A stretch of DNA of 64,000 bases from Pseudomonadota bacterium (GCA_021783695.1 JAJXTO010000007.1:11630-75629), one strand, 5' to 3'; positions 52,198 through 63,288 are shown, counted from the first letter of the stretch. Numbers and translations are program-made. Notes: generated by a model not told the origin, from the letters alone.

Positions 52198-52557
52198 CTA
52201 TTGCGGTTTCAACGCTTGGGCCAAGGCGGCGCGCAGGGTCTGTTCAAGAGACTGGAACAGGTTGGCGGCAATTTGGGGCACCAGTGCATCCAGTTCGGCG
52301 CGAACCTGTTCCAGCAAGCGTTGCCGCAGTTCCGGCGCGATCTGCGCCCAGAGTTGATCTGCGTCGACGCCGGGCGCTCGCTCCCCCGCATCGCTCAGTG
52401 GCTGAAGATGTTCCGGGCCGCGATAGACCGCATCGGCGTAGGCCGATGGCTGGACCACGAAGGGCGCGGCCATGTCGTCCTCAATGACAGTGTCGGCGCT
52501 CTGCAGACGCTCGGTGAGCACGGGCAGGATGACATGCTGAGGAGGAATCGGTTTCAT
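52198..52557 (-). CDS. Hypothetical protein (119 aa), overlaps holC stop
   Basis: Intact ORF with start overlapping the holC stop; helical C-terminus LRQRLLEQVRAELDALVPQIAANLFQSLEQTLRAALAQAL. Confidence 0.65.
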   Translation of the reverse strand: MKPIPPQHVILPVLTERLQSADTVIEDDMAAPFVVQPSAYADAVYRGPEHLQPLSDAGERAPGVDADQLWAQIAPELRQRLLEQVRAELDALVPQIAANLFQSLEQTLRAALAQALKPQ

Positions 52558-52979
52558 GATCCGAATGGAATGACTTTCGGCTCGACACCGGCAGCGCGGT
52601 AGGCCCGCAGCCGCTCGCGTGCCGCAGGCTTGTCGGGCGCGTACTCGCCGACGAGTTCGATCACCCGCTCCAGATTGTCCCAGCCCGGCACCAGATCGGG
52701 GCCGAGGTTGACCAGAGCGTCCAACCGCCCCGCCTGATGCAGATCCGGGGCGGCAGCGAGGATGACAGGCGTCTGCGCGGCAAGCGGATCGTCCTGCCAG
52801 ACATGCGCAACGAAACTGCCGGGCTGAAACGTCCAGAGCAACTGATCGAGTTCGTCGAGAAAAGGCTGCGGCGCAGCAACCAGCAACCGAGCACCGCGCT
52901 GACTTGCGACGCGCAGCAGCCCGCAGGCATAGCGCAGCGGGTCGGGCAGGTTCACACGAAATTCGATGGCGCAGGCCAT
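52554..52979 (-). CDS. holC: DNA polymerase III chi subunit
   Basis: IEFRVNLPDPLRYACGLLRVASQRGARLLV; FLDELDQLLWTFQPGSFVAHV; NLGPDLVPGWDNLERVIELVG; next to pepA. Confidence 0.88.
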   Translation of the reverse strand: MACAIEFRVNLPDPLRYACGLLRVASQRGARLLVAAPQPFLDELDQLLWTFQPGSFVAHVWQDDPLAAQTPVILAAAPDLHQAGRLDALVNLGPDLVPGWDNLERVIELVGEYAPDKPAARERLRAYRAAGVEPKVIPFGS

Positions 52980-53014
52980 GGACTCAGTCTGGAGGTGTGG
53001 CGGGCGCACTCAAC

Positions 53015-54478
53015 TCATTTCACCTGCGACAGCAGGTAGCGCACCAGCAAGGGCACCGGGCGACCCGTGGCGCCCTTGTTGGCGCCGCTGTTCCAGGCGG
53101 TGCCGGCGATGTCGAGGTGCGCCCAACGGTAGTCCTTGGCAAAGCGCCAGAGAAAGCACGCGGCGGTGATGGCGCCAGCCGGGCGGCCGCCGATATTGGC
53201 CACGTCGGCGAAATTGCTCTTGAGCGCGTCGGCGTAGTCCGCCTCCAGCGGCAGGCGCCAGCAGGGGTCGAGCGCGGCGCGGCCGGCTTCAAGCAGGGCG
53301 CTGGCGAGGGCGTCGTCCTCCGTAAACAAGCCACTGTTGACCTTGCCCAGTGCAATCACGCAGGCGCCGGTGAGCGTGGCGATGTCCACCACCGATTGCG
53401 GCTTGTAACGTGCGGCATAGGTCAGCGCATCGCAAAGAATCAGGCGGCCTTCGGCATCGGTATTGAGAATCTCGATGGTCTGGCCCGACATGCTGGTGAC
53501 CACATCGCCCGGCTTGACCGCGCCCCCATCGGGCATGTTCTCGGTGGCGGCAATCAGGCCGACCACATTGAGCCTGGGCTTGATGCGGGCAATCGCCTCG
53601 AACGCACCCAGCACCGACGCTGCGCCGGACATGTCGAATTTCATTTCGTCCATCTCGGCGCCGGGCTTGAGTGAAATGCCGCCGGTGTCGAAAGTCACCC
53701 CTTTGCCGATCAGCACATGCGGCGCGTCCTTCTTGCCCGCGCCGTGGTACTCCAGCACGATGAAACGGGGCGGCTGCACCGACCCCTGCGCCACGGCAAG
53801 GAACGAGCCCATGCCGAGTTTTTCCAGCTCGGGACGGCCAAGCACCTTGCAACTCAGGTTATGGAATTTGGCGAGCTTTTTCGCCATGTCACCCAGGTAA
53901 GTCGGCGTGCAGTAATTCGCGGGCAGATTGGCCAGTTCACGCGCGAGCCGCACACCGATGGCCACGGATTCCGCCTGCTCCAGGGCGGACTTGGCATGCG
54001 TCAGACCGGCCTCGGCACCCACGGCGCAGATCTGGACCAGGTCGAGCTGCGGCTGATTGTTTTCGTCCACCGTGCGGGTGGTGTCATAACGGTAGAACAC
54101 GTCGGAAAACACGGTCGGCACCCACTCGGCCAGGGTCTGCAGACCGTTGACGCCCAGCAGATGCGCCTGCGCCACGGGCAGGCTCTTGAGCACGGCCGCC
54201 GCGGCTTGCAGAGCCTTTTTCCAGTCCCGCAACTCGGGCTTGGCCGCCAGCCCGACCAGCAGCAAACGCCGCGCCACCACGGCTGTGGGCCGGTGTAGCA
54301 GCATGGTGCTGCCGGGTTTGGCCTTGAAGTCGCCATCGACCGCGAGCTGCGCGATCAGGTTGTCGAGCGCGTCGGCGTCGGCCAGGCCACTGACACCACG
54401 CCCCTCTGGAACGAACACGACCAGCACATCGGTTTTGGTCTGAAGAGGCTTTTTGACGGCAGATATACTGAATTTCAT
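53015..54478 (-). CDS. pepA: Leucyl aminopeptidase (M17)
   Basis: IGKGVTFDTGGISLKPGAEMDEMKFDMSGAASVLG; NTDAEGRLILCDALTYA. Confidence 0.97.
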   Translation of the reverse strand: MKFSISAVKKPLQTKTDVLVVFVPEGRGVSGLADADALDNLIAQLAVDGDFKAKPGSTMLLHRPTAVVARRLLLVGLAAKPELRDWKKALQAAAAVLKSLPVAQAHLLGVNGLQTLAEWVPTVFSDVFYRYDTTRTVDENNQPQLDLVQICAVGAEAGLTHAKSALEQAESVAIGVRLARELANLPANYCTPTYLGDMAKKLAKFHNLSCKVLGRPELEKLGMGSFLAVAQGSVQPPRFIVLEYHGAGKKDAPHVLIGKGVTFDTGGISLKPGAEMDEMKFDMSGAASVLGAFEAIARIKPRLNVVGLIAATENMPDGGAVKPGDVVTSMSGQTIEILNTDAEGRLILCDALTYAARYKPQSVVDIATLTGACVIALGKVNSGLFTEDDALASALLEAGRAALDPCWRLPLEADYADALKSNFADVANIGGRPAGAITAACFLWRFAKDYRWAHLDIAGTAWNSGANKGATGRPVPLLVRYLLSQVK

Positions 54479-54586
54479 GTTCAGGGTTCCATGGTGTGTA
54501 TGGAATGCATTATTCCATCGCCCTGCGCTGTGTGCCCACTCCTGCGGCCCGCTCCCGCCCGCCGCTCTTGCCGCTCGTTTTTCCGC

Positions 54587-55720
54587 ATGCTTCTCGACCT
54601 CACCCTGCGCCGTGAAATGAGCCGCAACTTTGGCGGCGCATTCACCGTGCTGTTCACCGTTGTCATCACCCTGATGCTTATCCGCATTCTGGGTCAGGCC
54701 TCGGACGGACAGGCCAGCCCGCAGGATGTGTTTCTGCTCATCGGCCTGACGGCGCTGAGCTATCTGCAGATCGTCATCACCCTGTCACTGTTTCTGGCCG
54801 TTCTGCTCACCTTCACGCGCTTGTGGCTCGATTCGGAAATGACCATCTGGCGCACCACCGGTGTGGGGCGGCTGCGGTTGATGGGCAGCGTGCTGCGTTT
54901 TTCCTGGCCCATCCTGCTGCTGATCGCGGCGCTCACCCTGTTCGCCTGGCCCTGGGCGAATCAGCAGTCCACGGCGCTGCGCATCCGCTTCGAGCAACGC
55001 TCGGACATTTCGCGCGTCGCCCCCGGACAATTTCGGGAATCTGCGTCGGGAAAACGGGTGTTTTTCATCGACAAGGGGGCGCAGGCCGGTGGTGTGGCGC
55101 ATGATATTTTCATCCGCGACGACACGTCCGGACAGACGGTACTGATCACCGCAAGATCGGCGCAGGTGCAGCGCATCGACGGTCAGCCTTTTCTGGTGCT
55201 GAGCAAAGGCAACCGCTACGCGCACACGCCGGGGCAATCGAACTACACCGTCACCGCGTTCAACACACTGGAAATGCGGCTCGACGCCACGAGCGGCCTG
55301 AACTCGGTGACGGCAAACAAGACCGGCCCGGTGAACTGGCTGGCACAACCCAATCGCAATGTGCCCACCGAGTATCTGTTCAATCCGACCATCCCGAACT
55401 GGCTGGGCGAACTGTCCTGGCGGCTGGGCGTGCCGCTGTCCGCCGCGCTGCTGGCGTTGATGGCCTTGCCGCTGGCCTCGGGCTCGGTGCGCACGGGGCG
55501 CGCGGGCAGCCTGATCGCTGCCATTCTGGTGTACCTGATTTACTTCAACTTGCTCAATGTGCTGCAGGGATGGATCAGCGAAGGACGAGTGGGATTCATC
55601 GCCGGATTTGTCCTGGTGCATGGCGCCGCCGTGCTGTTTTTGCTGGCCTTGATGCTGCGCGGCAATGGCTGGCTGCAGCGAGTGTGGCATGGGCGCGTCC
55701 AACGCGGAGCAAACGCCTGA
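54587..55720 (+). CDS. lptF: LPS export ABC transporter permease LptF
   Basis: YjgP/YjgQ family; divergent from pepA and upstream of lptG; start could lie further upstream. Confidence 0.9.
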   Translation: MLLDLTLRREMSRNFGGAFTVLFTVVITLMLIRILGQASDGQASPQDVFLLIGLTALSYLQIVITLSLFLAVLLTFTRLWLDSEMTIWRTTGVGRLRLMGSVLRFSWPILLLIAALTLFAWPWANQQSTALRIRFEQRSDISRVAPGQFRESASGKRVFFIDKGAQAGGVAHDIFIRDDTSGQTVLITARSAQVQRIDGQPFLVLSKGNRYAHTPGQSNYTVTAFNTLEMRLDATSGLNSVTANKTGPVNWLAQPNRNVPTEYLFNPTIPNWLGELSWRLGVPLSAALLALMALPLASGSVRTGRAGSLIAAILVYLIYFNLLNVLQGWISEGRVGFIAGFVLVHGAAVLFLLALMLRGNGWLQRVWHGRVQRGANA

Positions 55721-56817
55721 TGCGCACAGTTCGCCGCTTTTTGTTGCTGCATGTGCTGAGCGCCATCGGTGTGGTGACGTTCGCTTTTCTGGCCTTGCTG
55801 TTTTTCATTGACATGCTCAACGATCTGAGCAACCTCGGCAAACCGGGTTTCAGTCTCAGCGGCACTCTGCTGCATGTGGCCCTGAGCATGCCCAGCCGCG
55901 CCTACGAGGTGCTGCCCATCGCCACCCTGGTCGGCGGCGTATTCGCACTGTCGTCACTGGCCGCCAGCAGCGAGTTCACCATTCTGCGGATGTCGGGGCT
56001 GAGCCCGCGCGCGGCGCTGCTGCTGTTGCTGCAACTCGCCGCTGCGCTGGTCATCACGCTATTCCTGCTGGGCGAGTGGCTGGCGCCAGCGGCCGGACAG
56101 CTTGCCGCACAGATGAAGGCTGATGGCGGCACCGGAATCGGCACGCAACTGGCGTCCGGGGTCTGGCTGCGCAATGACTCCGATCGCAGCGGCAATCAGA
56201 CCGTCAACATCCAGGGAATCAATCCCCAAGGCGACCTCACCGAGGTGCGCATTTATGTACTCAATGCCCAGGCGCAGATCACCGCGGAACTGCACGCCCT
56301 CAGCGGCCAGTACGAGGGTGATGGCACCTGGATGCTGCACACCGTCACCCGCATCGATCTGCCCTTGGAAACAGGCGCGGCGTTGCGGGTCAGCCAACTG
56401 CCGGATTATCGCTGGCAGACCTCGCTCTCGCCCAGTGTGCTCGGGGTATTGCTGCTGTCTCCAGACAAGATGTCGGCCATCGATCTGTGGCGCTATATCC
56501 AGCACTTGCGCGTCAATCACCAGGCGGCCGAGCGTTATGAAATCCAGCTCTGGAAAAAGTTGTTCTATCCGTTCAGCGCAGTGGTCATGCTGCTGCTTGC
56601 CCTGCCCTTCGCTTACTTGCACACGCGCTCCAAGGGGGTAAGCGGCAAGGTGCTGGCTGGCATCGTGCTCGGGATTGCGTTCATCCTGCTCAACACCCTG
56701 TTCTCCAGCCTGGGCATCCTGGGCACCTGGCCGCCGGCGATCACTGCGGCCATGCCCATGCTGCTGTTCGGTGGCCTGGGTCTGATTGTGTTTGCCTGGC
56801 AGGTGCGGTTCCGCTGA
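55720..56817 (+). CDS. lptG: LPS export ABC transporter permease LptG
   Basis: MRTVRRFLLLHVLSAIGVVTFAFLALLFFIDMLNDL; TGATG overlap with lptF. Confidence 0.93.
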   Translation: MRTVRRFLLLHVLSAIGVVTFAFLALLFFIDMLNDLSNLGKPGFSLSGTLLHVALSMPSRAYEVLPIATLVGGVFALSSLAASSEFTILRMSGLSPRAALLLLLQLAAALVITLFLLGEWLAPAAGQLAAQMKADGGTGIGTQLASGVWLRNDSDRSGNQTVNIQGINPQGDLTEVRIYVLNAQAQITAELHALSGQYEGDGTWMLHTVTRIDLPLETGAALRVSQLPDYRWQTSLSPSVLGVLLLSPDKMSAIDLWRYIQHLRVNHQAAERYEIQLWKKLFYPFSAVVMLLLALPFAYLHTRSKGVSGKVLAGIVLGIAFILLNTLFSSLGILGTWPPAITAAMPMLLFGGLGLIVFAWQVRFR

Positions 56818-56839
56818 ACCGGGCAGGACAAGGTCTGCA

Positions 56840-57790
56840 ATGAATCTTCACCAGTTCCGCTTTCTGCAGGAGGCCGTGCGCCGCAAGCTCAACCTCACCG
56901 AGGCGGCGCGGGCGCTGCACACTTCGCAGCCCGGTGTGTCCAAGGCCATCATCGAGCTGGAGAGCGAACTCGGGGTGGAGATTTTCAGCCGCCATGGCAA
57001 GCGCATCCGCAAGCTCACCGAACCCGGCGTGGAGGTGCTGCGCAGTGTGGACATCATTCTGCGCGAGGTGGCCAATCTCAAGCGCATCGGCCAGGACTAC
57101 GCCGCACGCGACGCCGGGCAGCTCACCGTTGCGGCCACGCACACGCAGGCGCGCTACAAGCTGCCGTGGGTGATTGCCGAGTTCCGCCGCCGCATGCCCG
57201 CGGTGCAGGTGCAACTGCTGCAGGGCACGCCCGAGCAGGTTGCGCAGGCGGTGCGGGAGGAGCGCGCGGACCTGGGACTGGCGAGCGAGTCGCTGCAGGA
57301 CGCGCCCGATCTGCTCACCCTGCCCTGTTATGGCTGGCAGCACCTGGCCGTGGTGCCGCATGGCCATCCCTTGAGTGAGCGCGCGGAGCTGACGCTGGTC
57401 GAACTCGCCGCCTATCCGCTGGTCACGTATGAGCCGGCATTTGCCGGGCGCCGCCAGATCGACGCCGCCTTCGCGCATGCCGAGCTGCAACCGCAGATCG
57501 TGCTCGAAGCGCTCGACTCTGACGTGCTCAAGACCTATGTCGAACTCGGTCTGGGCGTCGGCCTGATTGCCGAAATGGCCATTTCCCCCGAGCGCGATAC
57601 CGGCCTGCACGCCCTGCCCGTGGGCCATCTGTTCGGTCAGCAACTCACCCGCGTGGCGTTCAAGCGCGGGGTGTTGCAGCGCAGCTTCGTGCCCTTGTTC
57701 ACCGAGCTCATCTCGCCCCGTCTGCCGCGCAAGCTGGTGGAACAGACCCTGCGCGGCGAGCTCGATGGGCAAGATGTGTTTTCGATCTGA
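56840..57790 (+). CDS. CysB-family LysR-type regulator
   Basis: MNLHQFRFLQEAVRRKLNLTEAARALHTSQPGVSKAIIELESELGVEIF; AATHTQARYKLP as in CysB/Cbl. Confidence 0.92.
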   Translation: MNLHQFRFLQEAVRRKLNLTEAARALHTSQPGVSKAIIELESELGVEIFSRHGKRIRKLTEPGVEVLRSVDIILREVANLKRIGQDYAARDAGQLTVAATHTQARYKLPWVIAEFRRRMPAVQVQLLQGTPEQVAQAVREERADLGLASESLQDAPDLLTLPCYGWQHLAVVPHGHPLSERAELTLVELAAYPLVTYEPAFAGRRQIDAAFAHAELQPQIVLEALDSDVLKTYVELGLGVGLIAEMAISPERDTGLHALPVGHLFGQQLTRVAFKRGVLQRSFVPLFTELISPRLPRKLVEQTLRGELDGQDVFSI

Positions 57791-57814
57791 GTCTTGCTGT
57801 CCATCCCGCTGCCC

Positions 57815-58969
57815 ATGCCGCCCCACACGCCCGTTCTGCACTCCCGCCTGCCACAGGTCGGCACCACTATTTTCACCATCATGTCGGCGCTGGCGCAACA
57901 GCACGGCGCCATCAATCTCGGCCAGGGCTTTCCGGATTTTGCGTGCGATCCCAAGCTGATCGACGCGGTCGACGCCGCCATGCGGAGCGGCGCCAATCAG
58001 TATCCGCCCATGGCCGGAGTGCCGCAGTTGCGGCAGGCGGTGGCGGAAAAAATTGCCGTGCTCTACGACCATCGCTACGACGCCGACACCGAGATCACCA
58101 TCACTGCGGGCGCCACGCAGGCCATTTTCACTGCGCTGCTGGCCGTGGTGCATCCGGGCGAAGAGGTCATCGTGCTCACCCCCTGCTACGACAGCTACCT
58201 GCCCAATATCGCACTCTGCGGCGGGGTGGCGCGTACCGTGCCGCTGCGTGCCGACTTCCGCCCGGACTTTGCCGCCATCGCCGCTGCCATCACCCCGCGC
58301 ACCCGGGCACTGCTGATCAACAGCCCGCACAACCCCAGCGGCACGGTGTGGACCGAGGACGACATGCGCCAGCTCGACGCCCTGCTTGCGCCCACCGAGC
58401 TCGTGCTGATCTCCGATGAGGTCTATGAGCACATGGTGTTCGACGGCGCACAGCACCACAGCGCCTCCCGCTTTGCAGGCCTGGCCGCGCGCGCCTTCGT
58501 GGTCTCCAGCTTCGGCAAGACCTTTCACGTCACCGGCTGGAAGATCGGCAGCGTGGCCGCGCCCGCGGCACTCACCACCGAATTCCGCATGGTGCATCAG
58601 TTCAACGTGTTCACGGTGAACACACCGATGCAGCACGGCCTAGCCGCCTACCTGTCCGACCCGGCGCCGTACCGCGAACTGCCTGCGTTCTATCAGGCCA
58701 AGCGCGACCGCTTTCGCGCGGGGTTGGCGGCGAGCCGCTTTGAGCTCCTGCCATGCAGCGGCAGTTATTTCCAGTGCGTGCGGTTTGCGGCCATCAGCGA
58801 TCAGTCCGATGCGGAGTTTTGCCGCTGGCTGACTCAGCACGCCGGCGTCGCCGCCATTCCGCTTTCCGCCTTCGAGCCCGACGGCAAACAGCGCGGCGTG
58901 GTGCGTTTTTGTTTTGCCAAGCAGGACGCTACGCTGGACGCGGCGCTTGAGCGGCTGGCAGCGCTCTGA
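57815..58969 (+). CDS. PLP-dependent aminotransferase, methionine aminotransferase (YbdL) type
   Basis: [52 protein letters not shown]. Confidence 0.9.
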   Translation: MPPHTPVLHSRLPQVGTTIFTIMSALAQQHGAINLGQGFPDFACDPKLIDAVDAAMRSGANQYPPMAGVPQLRQAVAEKIAVLYDHRYDADTEITITAGATQAIFTALLAVVHPGEEVIVLTPCYDSYLPNIALCGGVARTVPLRADFRPDFAAIAAAITPRTRALLINSPHNPSGTVWTEDDMRQLDALLAPTELVLISDEVYEHMVFDGAQHHSASRFAGLAARAFVVSSFGKTFHVTGWKIGSVAAPAALTTEFRMVHQFNVFTVNTPMQHGLAAYLSDPAPYRELPAFYQAKRDRFRAGLAASRFELLPCSGSYFQCVRFAAISDQSDAEFCRWLTQHAGVAAIPLSAFEPDGKQRGVVRFCFAKQDATLDAALERLAAL

Positions 58970-59837
58970 GTCTGCTCCCGCGCCAAGCATGCACCGCCTG
59001 CGCCAGCAACTCCGGCAGAGTGTCGGCCTGCACGTCCAGACCGAGCACACACAGCGCCGCCTGCACGCTCTGCCTGCCCGCGACAAACGCTTGCGCCCCG
59101 AGATGCTTGGAGAGCTTTTCTCCCTGGGCGTCGAGCACCAGCGGGGTATGCAGATAGCGCAGCGTGGGCAAGCCCAGCAGCCTTTGCAGCGCGATCTGCC
59201 GCGCGGTGGACGAGGACAGATCTTCCCCGCGCACCACATCGGTCACTCCTTGCGCCGCATCGTCCACCACCACCGCGAGCTGATAGGCCCAGACACCATC
59301 CGCGCGCTTGAGCACGAAGTCGCCCACCTCCTGACTGAGTACCTGCGATTGCGCGCCCATCCACCGGTCGCACCAATGCAGGGGCTGGCCCGCATCTTCC
59401 GGCAGACGCACCCGCCAGGCGCGGGCTGCGCGCCCGTTCAGACCAGCGCGGCAAGTTCCGGGGTACACCGGTTCCTGGCCACGCGCTGGCAGGCGGCCTT
59501 GCTGGGCAAGTACGGTCAGAATTTCGCTGCGCGAACAGGCGCAGGGGTAGGCCAGATCAGCGCGGATCAGCGCATCCAGCGCGTATTGGTATGCTGCGCC
59601 GCGCTGTGACTGCCAGACTGGAACTTGGTCTGGCAGCAGGCCGCAGTCTGCGAGCTGCTGCAGGATGCGCTGTCCCGCGCCGGGCTGTATACGGGTGAAA
59701 TCCACATCTTCGATTCGAACGAGCCAGATCCCGTCATGTGCCCGGGCGTCCAGCCAGGATGCCAGCGCGGCCACCAGCGAACCCGCATGCAGCGGCCCGG
59801 TGGGCGATGGCGCAAAACGACCGATGTAAGGCGGCAT
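58929..59837 (-). CDS. gluQ: Glutamyl-Q tRNA(Asp) synthetase
   Basis: [38 protein letters not shown]; truncated GluRS-like. Overlaps the convergent aminotransferase by 41 nt. Confidence 0.92.
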   Translation of the reverse strand: MPPYIGRFAPSPTGPLHAGSLVAALASWLDARAHDGIWLVRIEDVDFTRIQPGAGQRILQQLADCGLLPDQVPVWQSQRGAAYQYALDALIRADLAYPCACSRSEILTVLAQQGRLPARGQEPVYPGTCRAGLNGRAARAWRVRLPEDAGQPLHWCDRWMGAQSQVLSQEVGDFVLKRADGVWAYQLAVVVDDAAQGVTDVVRGEDLSSSTARQIALQRLLGLPTLRYLHTPLVLDAQGEKLSKHLGAQAFVAGRQSVQAALCVLGLDVQADTLPELLAQAVHAWRGSRLRALPAAQAPRPA

Positions 59838-59925
59838 CTAGACGTTCATCCCCGCAAGTACTGGCGGCGCAGTGTGACAAGCGAATGTGGCAACCGCGTG
59901 TGTCAACTGAGCACACAACACCCGC

Positions 59926-60531
59926 TCAATGCCCGTCGAGCATGGCCTTCAGGTCCTGCGCCAGATCGCTTGCGCTGACACCCTCACGCTCGAACAGGCG
60001 AATCTTGCCCTTGGGATCGAACACATAAAACCCGGCCGTGTGATCCATGGTGTAGCTACCCGGCGTTTTGCCCGGCACTTTTTTGTAATACACCTTGAAA
60101 TCCTTGGCGGTCCGTTCAATTTGGGCGGCCGTGCCGGTGAGCGCCAGGAAGCTCGGGTTGAAGTGGGTGACGTAAGCCTTGAGAATTTCAGGCGTATCAC
60201 GCTCTGGATCGACGGTGACGAACAGGAACTGCACGTCGCGGGCCTTGTCGCCCAGGTCGTCCATAGCCTGCGCCACCACCTGCATCGATGCCGGGCAGAT
60301 GTCCGGGCACTGGGTGTAGCCGAAATACATCACGACCACCTTGCCGGCAAAATCCGACAAAGTACGCCGCTTGCCATTGAAATCCGTCAGATCAAAGCCA
60401 GAGGCATAGGGCACACCGGTGATGTCCACCCCGTGAAATGCATAGGGTTTGCTGCACGCAGCCAAAGCCAGAACGGACGCCGAGGCGGCGAGGACGAAGG
60501 TACGGCGGGCAGCGGAAAAACGCTTGGGCAT
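59926..60531 (-). CDS. SCO1/SenC family copper protein
   Basis: VMYFGYTQCPDICPASM (CxxxC) and KAYVTHFNPSF (His ligand region); lipoprotein-like leader. Confidence 0.93.
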   Translation of the reverse strand: MPKRFSAARRTFVLAASASVLALAACSKPYAFHGVDITGVPYASGFDLTDFNGKRRTLSDFAGKVVVMYFGYTQCPDICPASMQVVAQAMDDLGDKARDVQFLFVTVDPERDTPEILKAYVTHFNPSFLALTGTAAQIERTAKDFKVYYKKVPGKTPGSYTMDHTAGFYVFDPKGKIRLFEREGVSASDLAQDLKAMLDGH

Positions 60532-61439
60532 CAGACGAAATGGATGTACAGATAGTGGTCGACCAGCAAGGCGGCGAAGAGTAACGAAAGGTACAGGATG
60601 GAGTAGCGGAAGGTCTTGCGCGAGAGCAAATCGCTGTACTCACGCTTGAGCGCCCAAGCGTAGGCAATGAAAATGCCATCGAGCACAACGGCGCTGACCA
60701 GATAGATCAGCCCGCTCATGCCCAGCACATAGGGCAGCAAGGTCACTGCCGACAGCAAAAAGGTGTAGAGGAGGATCTGGGTGCGCGTGAACTCAGAGCC
60801 ATGCGTGACCGGCAGCATGGGCAGGCCGGACTTTTTGTAGTCTTCCACGCGATAGAGCGCCAGCGCCCAGAAGTGTGGCGGCGTCCAGAGGAAAATGATG
60901 AGGAAGAGCAGCATGGCATCGACCGATACGTGGCCGCTCACCGCCGCCCAACCCAGGACAGGCGGCATGGCCCCGGACGCGCCGCCAATGACAATGTTCT
61001 GCGGTGTGGCCGGCTTGAGGAAAATGGTGTAGATCACCGCGTATCCCACGAATGTGCCGAAGGTCAGCCACATGGTCAGCGGATTGACCTGGGTGTAAAG
61101 CAGCCACATGCCAGCTGCGCAGAGCACGCCGGAGAAGCTGATGATCGCAGCGGCTCCGAGTTCGCCATTGGCCGAGGGCCGCCAGGCGGTGCGGCGCATC
61201 ACGGCATCGATCTTCTGCTCGACCAGGCAATTGAATGCCGCCGCCGCGCTGGCAACAAGCCAGATGCCCAGGGTGCCAAACAGCACCGGCTGCCAGGCCG
61301 GGAGTGCGGACTCGGCGAGGAACATGCCGATCACTGCGCAAAACACGATGAGCTGCACGACACGGGGCTTGGTCAGCGCATAAAGCTGGGAAGCCACGCG
61401 CAACGGACTGGGGGCATTATTGAGGACTTGAGGATTCAT
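60531..61439 (-). CDS. ctaB: Protoheme IX farnesyltransferase (heme O synthase)
   Basis: [40 protein letters not shown]; polytopic. Confidence 0.95.
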   Translation of the reverse strand: MNPQVLNNAPSPLRVASQLYALTKPRVVQLIVFCAVIGMFLAESALPAWQPVLFGTLGIWLVASAAAAFNCLVEQKIDAVMRRTAWRPSANGELGAAAIISFSGVLCAAGMWLLYTQVNPLTMWLTFGTFVGYAVIYTIFLKPATPQNIVIGGASGAMPPVLGWAAVSGHVSVDAMLLFLIIFLWTPPHFWALALYRVEDYKKSGLPMLPVTHGSEFTRTQILLYTFLLSAVTLLPYVLGMSGLIYLVSAVVLDGIFIAYAWALKREYSDLLSRKTFRYSILYLSLLFAALLVDHYLYIHFV

Positions 61440-61477
61440 ACCGATCTCCGCGAAATGGATCAGTGCCTGGACAGCAC

Positions 61478-62623
61478 CTAGCCCGCCTGCTGTTTGACAA
61501 AGGAGGAACCGAGAGACTCGGACGGCGCCTGCTTGCGCACCGTGGCACTGACACGGTAGATCCCAGTGGAGAGCAGCAACATGAGAATGGCTGAGCCGCC
61601 ATTGTGCGCAACTGCCACGACGAGTGGATGGCCTTCGGTCACGAGCACGATGCCGAAGATCACCTGCAGCACGACGGCGAACGCAATCCACCCGGCCAGA
61701 CGGCGCAGCGCCGGATGACGCCACATGGCCGCCACAGCAGCGAACACCGCGCCCGTGGCGAAAATGGCGAACAGGCGGTGGCCCCACTGGATAGCCACCA
61801 GCGCCGCTTCGGTGATGGGCTGTCCATCACCGGTCAGACCCAGATGGCGCCAGAGGGTAAATCCCTGCGCCCAGTTGGCGTCCGGTGTGAATGTGCCATT
61901 GCAGGTCGGGAAGCCACTGCAGGCCAGTGCGGCGTAGTTGGTACTGGTCCAGCCGCCGAGGAAAATCTGCACCAGCACCGCAACCGTCGCGGTCCAGAGC
62001 AGGGTGCGCGTGAATGCCCCGGCATTGACACTCACCAGATCGGCCCGGTTGCGCATCCAGAACCAGGCCAGGAGCATGAGCAGGATGATGCCCCCCATCA
62101 GATGCAGTGTGACGACCAATGGAATCAGCCGCATGGTCACCGTCCACTTGCCGAACAGTCCCTGCAGCAGCACCCAGAAAAACAGCGCGATGGGCAGGCC
62201 GAGCTGAATGTCTTCGCCATGCCTGCGCGCCCAGATGGCACGCGCCAGCAACACCATGATGAGCGTGCCGATGATGCTGCCGGCATAACGGTGGATCATT
62301 TCGATCCAGGCCTTGAACGGACTCACATAACCCTGCGTGCCGCCCTGCTCCTTCACCGCCTGCGAAATCTGCTCATGCGCCTGCAGGGGGGTGAATTTGG
62401 AATAGCACCCAGGCCAGTCTGGGCAACCCAGGCCCGAATCCGTGAGGCGCACATAAGAGCCGAACATCACCAGATCCAGGGTGAGGAACACCAGAACAGC
62501 GGTGAGCTTGGACCAGCGCATCTTGAGCCCGATCCAGAAGACACCGGCCAGCACCACCACCCACACCAGTGCCTGCACCCAATGCAGCGAAAATTGCCAG
62601 ATGGCATTGCTTGCGAGATTCAT
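61478..62623 (-). CDS. ctaA: Heme A synthase (COX15/CtaA)
   Basis: [52 protein letters not shown]. Confidence 0.94.
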   Translation of the reverse strand: MNLASNAIWQFSLHWVQALVWVVVLAGVFWIGLKMRWSKLTAVLVFLTLDLVMFGSYVRLTDSGLGCPDWPGCYSKFTPLQAHEQISQAVKEQGGTQGYVSPFKAWIEMIHRYAGSIIGTLIMVLLARAIWARRHGEDIQLGLPIALFFWVLLQGLFGKWTVTMRLIPLVVTLHLMGGIILLMLLAWFWMRNRADLVSVNAGAFTRTLLWTATVAVLVQIFLGGWTSTNYAALACSGFPTCNGTFTPDANWAQGFTLWRHLGLTGDGQPITEAALVAIQWGHRLFAIFATGAVFAAVAAMWRHPALRRLAGWIAFAVVLQVIFGIVLVTEGHPLVVAVAHNGGSAILMLLLSTGIYRVSATVRKQAPSESLGSSFVKQQAG

Positions 62624-63270
62624 TGCACCGGCTCCACATGCTTGAATTTGATCCCGGCATTGTTGAACAACAGCCGCGTCAACACACGCCGCATCTTCGT
62701 GGGATCGGGTTTGGCCGGGAACTGCATCATCAGATGACCGAACGGATCAACCAGCCAGGTCGGCCCCTGCAAAACCCCGTCCTTGTTGGGCAGCCAGGCA
62801 GCGAGCTTGTTTGGGTCGGCACGCAGCATCAGCGTCCCTTCGGACGGCACCAGTACGCCAGGGTTGACCGACGCCTCATCGGTGATCAGCCAGACACGGA
62901 CAACCTGGTCGCGGTTGTCGCCCTGTGCGATACGAATTTGACGCATGTAGAACAGCGACTGCTGGCATTGCGCGTCACAGGCCGCAGGTGCGGCCATCAC
63001 CATCAGCCAATAGCCTTCTAGCCTCTTGAGGTCGTAAGACTTGCCATCCAGGGTCTTCAAGCCGAGGTCGAACGGGATCGCACGCTGGGGTTCGACCAGT
63101 GTGCCGTACGGCGGTTTGCCGGTCGGGTGCACCACATAAAACAGAAAAAATGCGGCCACGATCGGGGCAGCCGACATCGCCAGGAGCAACCACAGCGTCA
63201 ACATCGAGCGGGGCTTTCGGGTCGGCGGCTGGCCTGGGGGATTCAAACTGGATGTCAAGGGTAAGCTCAC
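62620..63270 (-). CDS. Sco-like membrane-anchored thioredoxin-fold protein in cytochrome oxidase assembly cluster
   Basis: One N-terminal TM; WLMVMAAPAACDAQCQQSLFYMRQIRIAQG (CxxxC); start overlaps between SURF1 and ctaA. Confidence 0.7.
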   Translation of the reverse strand: MSLPLTSSLNPPGQPPTRKPRSMLTLWLLLAMSAAPIVAAFFLFYVVHPTGKPPYGTLVEPQRAIPFDLGLKTLDGKSYDLKRLEGYWLMVMAAPAACDAQCQQSLFYMRQIRIAQGDNRDQVVRVWLITDEASVNPGVLVPSEGTLMLRADPNKLAAWLPNKDGVLQGPTWLVDPFGHLMMQFPAKPDPTKMRRVLTRLLFNNAGIKFKHVEPVQ

Positions 63271-63288
63271 AATCGATGCGTCAAACGG

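Noticed and set aside
56741-58636. 631 aa minus-strand ORF
   Set aside because: Antisense to the CysB-type regulator and the aminotransferase.
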